21,644 bases of DNA from a virus, in the IMG/VR virus record IMGVR_UViG_3300042542_005060, positions 1 through 21,644 of that record; one strand, written 5' to 3'. A model generated the notes under the pieces. It was not told the origin of the DNA, made no database searches, and was given only the letters and a program-made list of their open reading frames with translations. Positions 18,541 through 21,644 of this stretch are shown here, piece by piece (positions within the stretch are counted from its first letter, which is position 1; every line of letters starts with the position of its first letter). Made by a program: the position numbers and the translations under genes.

Positions 18541-20720
18541 CGGCTCAGCTCCTTGAGCAGCTCCAGGCTCTACCTGACGACTGGCCCCTCGTGGCCGTCG
18601 ACGGCCGCAAGCGCCCCTACCAGGACGCATGGCAGGAGCACCCCCTCACCAAGGCGGACGTGGCCGCCGAGATCCGCGCCGGTCGCGCCAAGGCCGTCGG
18701 CGTCCTCGCTGGGCCCCCCTCAGGTCTCCTCTTCGTCGATCACGACGGGATCAGCGCCACCAAGAAGCTCGAGGAGCTCGGCCTCCCCCTCCGCGACCTG
18801 CCCAAGTCCCTCGCCATGACCTCGGGCAAGGACGGTCGCTTCCAGATCATCTACCGCATCCCCCCTGACTTCTGGCCCGCCCTCCGTGGCCGCCGCGTTT
18901 TCAAGACCGGTGCAACCGACGCCCAGGGCAAGGCCGAGCAGCTGGAGCTCCGGTGGACCGGCCATCAGTCGGTCGTCGTCGGTGCTCATCCTGAAACCTC
19001 CGGATACCGCTGGCTCCGCGGCCGCGGCCCCACCGACCAGGCCCTCGCCGACGCTCCCACCGCCCTCATCGAGCTGCTGCTCGATCAGCCCGACCCCGAG
19101 CCCGCACCGCTGCTCACGCCCGACGCGCTGCCCCCACCGCCCGAGGGCACCACCCTGCCGCTGCTCGACTTCGTCTCCCGCGACTCCCGCGACCTCGTCG
19201 ACTCCGGCGGCACGCCCGGGGCATGGAACGACGACCAGCTCCGCCTCGCCCTCGACCTTCGCGGCACCGAGGCCTGGATTCGCGCTCAGGGCCACACCCC
19301 AGACATCAGCGCCAGCCAGGCCTACGCCCTCCACGTCCAAGCCGCCCGGGCCAAGGCCCGCGACTTCGACGAGAAGAAGGCCTGGCGGCGCTTCGACGGG
19401 GCCGAGTCACGCTCCTGCAGGCCCTCGACGCCAGAGGACAAGCTCGAGGATCGCCTCCGCTATCACACCCGCACCGCACGGACCGTCCTGCCGCCGCCCA
19501 GGCCCCAGGAGCAGGCCAGCCAGGCCAGCCATCCGGAACCCCAGCAGCCCTACGCCCCGGCGCTCTCCAAGCCTCAGAAGCTCGAAGCTGCGGAGCTCCT
19601 CTTCATGCTCCGCCATCAGGCCGCCGACGGGCAGCGCATCCGATGGAACACCTTCCACCAGCAGGTCGAGCTCGATGGCGCTCCCCTCGAAGGTGCCGAG
19701 CGCTTCTACCTCACCCTCGCCGATCAAGGCTTCAAGGTCTCCAAGGACCTCGCCATCGACGCTCTCGTTCAGGTCGCCCGCGAGAACCCATACGACCCCG
19801 TCACCCTCTACCTCGAACACGTCGCCGCCACCGTCGCCCCCGCCTACATCGACGGTCTCGCCACCGCCTACCTCCGGCCTGAGGACGCTGCCCACGGCCA
19901 GACGACCCTCTACGACGCCATGCTCCGCTGCACCCTCATCGGGGCCGTTCGCCGCGCGTTCGAGCCCGGCACCAAGCACGACACCACCCTCATCCTCTCC
20001 GGCGATCAGGGGGCCCGGAAGTCATCCTTCTGGTCCGTCCTGGGCGGCCCCTTCTTCTCCGACTCCCTCGGCGACCTCAGCAGCAAGGACGACCTCCTCA
20101 AGCTCCACCGCTCCTGGATCATGGAATGGGCCGAGCTCGACCACGTCACCTCCCGCAAGCACGCCGGCCAGGTGAAGGCGTTCCTGACGACCCAATCCGA
20201 CCTGTTCCGCGCGCCCTACGGCAAGGCCGTCGAGAACAACCCGCGCCGCGGCATCATCGTCGGCTCGACCAACCGCTCCGAAGGCCTCTTCTGCGACGAC
20301 ACAGGCAACCGCCGCTTCTGGGTCATCCCCACCACCCGCAACGAGGCCGATCCGATCGACACCGGCACCCTCGCCGCCGAGCGGGACGCCATCTGGTCCG
20401 CTGCGGTCGCTGCCTACCGTGCCGGCGCACAGAACTACCTCCCCCTCGACCTCGCCCTCACCGTCAACCACGAGAACGAGGCCTATCAGCTGGCCAACCC
20501 CTGGCGCGATCCGATCGAGACCTGGCTGCGCGTTCCAGCCAACCACGGCCGCGTCATCACCAGCGAGCTGCTGCTCACCGAGGCCGTCCAGAAACCGGTC
20601 GAGCGCCAGACCCGTGCCGACCAGATGCAGGTTGGAAGCATCATGCGCGAGCTCGGTTGGGCCAAGCGCCGCACGACCCACGATGGCCGGCTCAAATGGG
20701 TGTTCTTCCAACCTCACTGA
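18537..20720 (+). CDS. replication primase-helicase: Prim-Pol-like N-terminus plus VapE/D5-like ATPase
   Basis: A 727-aa protein. Residues 15-150 are like the bifunctional primase-polymerase domain: an acidic pair in LLFVDHDG (D68, D70) and a late ELRWTGHQSVVVGAHP strand set. A Pro-rich linker (about 185-205 and 318-345) follows. The C-terminal ~370 residues are a VapE-type P-loop ATPase: Walker A GDQGARKSS (489-497), then KLHRSWIMEWAELDH, KAFLTTQSDLFRAPYGK and GSTNRSEGLFCDDTGNRRFW. It probably primes and unwinds DNA at the phage origin. The last 90 nt carry the first iteron copies of the adjoining candidate origin. Confidence 0.88.
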   Translation: MTAQLLEQLQALPDDWPLVAVDGRKRPYQDAWQEHPLTKADVAAEIRAGRAKAVGVLAGPPSGLLFVDHDGISATKKLEELGLPLRDLPKSLAMTSGKDGRFQIIYRIPPDFWPALRGRRVFKTGATDAQGKAEQLELRWTGHQSVVVGAHPETSGYRWLRGRGPTDQALADAPTALIELLLDQPDPEPAPLLTPDALPPPPEGTTLPLLDFVSRDSRDLVDSGGTPGAWNDDQLRLALDLRGTEAWIRAQGHTPDISASQAYALHVQAARAKARDFDEKKAWRRFDGAESRSCRPSTPEDKLEDRLRYHTRTARTVLPPPRPQEQASQASHPEPQQPYAPALSKPQKLEAAELLFMLRHQAADGQRIRWNTFHQQVELDGAPLEGAERFYLTLADQGFKVSKDLAIDALVQVARENPYDPVTLYLEHVAATVAPAYIDGLATAYLRPEDAAHGQTTLYDAMLRCTLIGAVRRAFEPGTKHDTTLILSGDQGARKSSFWSVLGGPFFSDSLGDLSSKDDLLKLHRSWIMEWAELDHVTSRKHAGQVKAFLTTQSDLFRAPYGKAVENNPRRGIIVGSTNRSEGLFCDDTGNRRFWVIPTTRNEADPIDTGTLAAERDAIWSAAVAAYRAGAQNYLPLDLALTVNHENEAYQLANPWRDPIETWLRVPANHGRVITSELLLTEAVQKPVERQTRADQMQVGSIMRELGWAKRRTTHDGRLKWVFFQPH

Positions 20721-20881
20721 GCAGGTTGGAAAGCCGAAACCCCTTGTCCCACCTGCCTTCTTCTAACCTATCTAACCTTCTAACCTAAAGGATAAAAGGA
20801 GAATAGAAGGGGGAGAAGAGGGGGGTTACGGCCCGCGTAGCCCACGAATGGAAGTTGGTCGGAGGTTGGAACAGGTTGGAA
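20629..20881. repeat. AGGTTRGAA iteron cluster, candidate replication origin
   Basis: Eight copies of a 9-bp unit lie within 253 bp. AGGTTGGAA occurs on the plus strand at 20629-20637, 20723-20731, 20863-20871 and 20873-20881. The reverse unit is TTCCAACCT at 20706-20714, TTCTAACCT at 20761-20769 and 20778-20786, and ATCTAACCT (one mismatch) at 20770-20778. The copies at 20706 and 20723 form a perfect 9-bp inverted repeat around the primase stop. Between the groups lies an A/G-rich tract (about 20787-20826), the most A-rich stretch of this part. Iterons plus easily melted DNA beside a primase gene is the usual plan of a phage origin. No gene fits in 20721-20922. Confidence 0.65.
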
Positions 20882-20922
20882 GCTCACCTCGCACCTACCC
20901 TTCCCTCAGCACCTGGGCCCAC

Positions 20923-21591
20923 ATGATCCGCCTCGATCTCGATACATCAGGCCTCACGGCCGCCCAGGGCTTCTTCGCTCGCGTCACCGATCAGCTCCCC
21001 TTCGCTTCCTCCCTCGCCCTCAACCAGACCGCTCGCCAGGTCCAGCTCGCCTTCCGCGATCAGACCGCCATCTCCTTCTCCTCACCCACAGCCTTCACTC
21101 GTTCCGCCTTCCGCTACACCAAGTCGACGAAGGCCAACCTCATCGCCGAGGTGTTCCCCTCCCCCGACCGCGCCTACATCGCCACCCAGTCCTTTGGTGG
21201 TCAGCGTCGCTGGAAGGAGTACGAGGGCTTCATCCGTGGTCTCGCTGCCTCCTCTGGTTCAGCCCTCCCCGACCGCCAGCTGGTGCCCACCGCCCTCGCG
21301 GTCAATGCCGCCGGCAACCCGAAGCGAAACCTCTTCGGTCAGATCGAATCTCGCCTTTCCACCACCGACCCCGGCGGCTTCTTCATCGGCACCCCTCGAG
21401 GTGGCAAGCGTGGCCCTGGTGTCTACCGTCGCTCCCGCGGTCGCCTCTTCCCCTACTTCCTCACGGTCGAACGTCAGCCGACCTACGCCCCTCGTTTTCC
21501 GTTCGAGCGCGTCGGTCGTCAGACCGTCGCTCGTGTTTTCAACACCAACCTTTCGGCCGCGATCGATCGGGCCATTGCCACCGCTCGATGA
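20923..21591 (+). CDS. putative minor tail/head-tail joining protein
   Basis: A 222-aa protein from ATG 20923 (MIRLDLDTSGLT). The frame opens at 20848, but that part is iteron DNA. Landmarks: LPFASSLALNQTARQVQLAF, SPTAFTRSAFRYTKS, AEVFPSP, FGGQRRWKEYEGF, then FFIGTPRGG and GVYRRSRGRLFPYF before a basic end. The PFAxxxALNxTA...TxFT...GGxRxxKxxE layout resembles a phage structural family, loosely like lambda-type minor tail protein Z; the link is uncertain. It lies alone after the replication genes, next to the cosQ-like site, where late structural genes would begin. Confidence 0.5.
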   Translation: MIRLDLDTSGLTAAQGFFARVTDQLPFASSLALNQTARQVQLAFRDQTAISFSSPTAFTRSAFRYTKSTKANLIAEVFPSPDRAYIATQSFGGQRRWKEYEGFIRGLAASSGSALPDRQLVPTALAVNAAGNPKRNLFGQIESRLSTTDPGGFFIGTPRGGKRGPGVYRRSRGRLFPYFLTVERQPTYAPRFPFERVGRQTVARVFNTNLSAAIDRAIATAR

Positions 21592-21605
21592 CCGCCCACC
21601 CTCGC

Positions 21606-21626
21606 GGGTCCTCCCCCCGCCATCCG
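21606..21626 (+). other. cosQ-like packaging signal
   Basis: GGGTCCT at 21606-21612 is identical to the core of phage lambda cosQ, and an ATCCG follows at 21622-21626, as in lambda where ATCCG follows the cosQ core after a short C/G-rich spacer. The site lies just past a structural gene, on the strand and side where lambda has cosQ, cosN, cosB and then terminase. The window ends 18 bases later, so cosN and terminase cannot be seen. A 7-mer alone can occur by chance; the call rests on the extended match and the position. Confidence 0.4.
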
Positions 21627-21644
21627 TCGTGGGTAATCCTGCGG

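Noticed and set aside
18886-20175. A 429-codon plus-strand frame inside the primase gene.
   Set aside because: Ser/Pro/Thr-rich shadow of the primase; no motifs, and the primase frame has clear domains.
20706-20731. Perfect 9-bp inverted repeat around the primase stop as a transcription terminator.
   Set aside because: No U-run follows and the stem is only two opposed iteron copies; it is better explained as part of the repeat array.
20848-20922. Upstream start for the minor-tail-like gene at 20848.
   Set aside because: The extra 25 codons are made of iteron DNA and give a low-quality sequence; MIRLDLD at 20923 looks like a natural start.
21588-21644. Open frame from ATG 21588 (MTAHPRGSS...) to the window end, overlapping the preceding stop as ATGA.
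   Set aside because: Only 19 codons visible and they cover the cosQ-like site. It could be the start of a terminase or other gene, but there is too little to support a call.

Overview
This GC-rich window reads as part of a temperate, tailed, siphovirus-like phage or prophage. It has tail and lysis genes, a recE/recT/ssb recombination block, a primase-helicase replication block and a candidate lambda-type packaging signal. A picocyanobacterial (Synechococcus/Cyanobium-type) host is an inference. It rests on a 48-aa membrane protein of a type I associate with cyanophages, a 2-oxoglutarate dioxygenase in the late region, and TAnnnT-type -10 boxes. No integrase, tRNA, rRNA, CRISPR array or insertion sequence was found.

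Layout. (1) 1-3756, plus strand: end of a tail-fibre-like gene, a Cys-rich small protein, two paralogous tail proteins flanking a third conserved phage protein, a coiled-coil/TM protein, an L,D-transpeptidase-like enzyme, a prolyl-hydroxylase-like dioxygenase, a small membrane protein and a T4-type lysozyme. (2) 3757-5132, minus: metallophosphoesterase, TM-HTH microprotein and a small hypothetical. (3) 5267-5521, plus: a lone TM/coiled-coil gene. (4) 5525-10074, minus: about eight tightly overlapped small genes, followed downstream by an accessory cassette of a 60-aa protein, an RTX Ca-binding secreted-type protein and a vanadium-dependent haloperoxidase. (5) 10206-10466, plus: a second lone small gene. 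(6) 10408-15810, minus: the early operon, running from RecE-like nuclease, RecT, HTH protein, SSB, winged helix and DNA methyltransferase-DUF4942 to a dCTP-deaminase-like protein with small genes between. (7) 15972-20720, plus: SF2 helicase, VRR-NUC nuclease, four small genes and a primase/VapE-type ATPase. (8) 20629-20881: eight copies of a 9-bp AGGTTRGAA iteron beside an A/G-rich tract, the best candidate for the replication origin. (9) 20923-21644: a minor-tail-like gene, then a GGGTCCT sequence resembling lambda cosQ, suggesting that cos and terminase lie just beyond the window.

How the parts fit: the leftward operon supplies recombination, DNA modification and nucleotide metabolism. The rightward operon supplies helicase, nuclease and primase acting at the adjacent iterons. 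The late genes on either side make the virion and lyse the cell. The divergent promoter regions at 5.2 and 10.15 kb share a 15-bp element, and at 15.9 kb a related 10-bp piece occurs. The most notable cargo is the haloperoxidase/RTX pair, an unusual accessory load for a phage.
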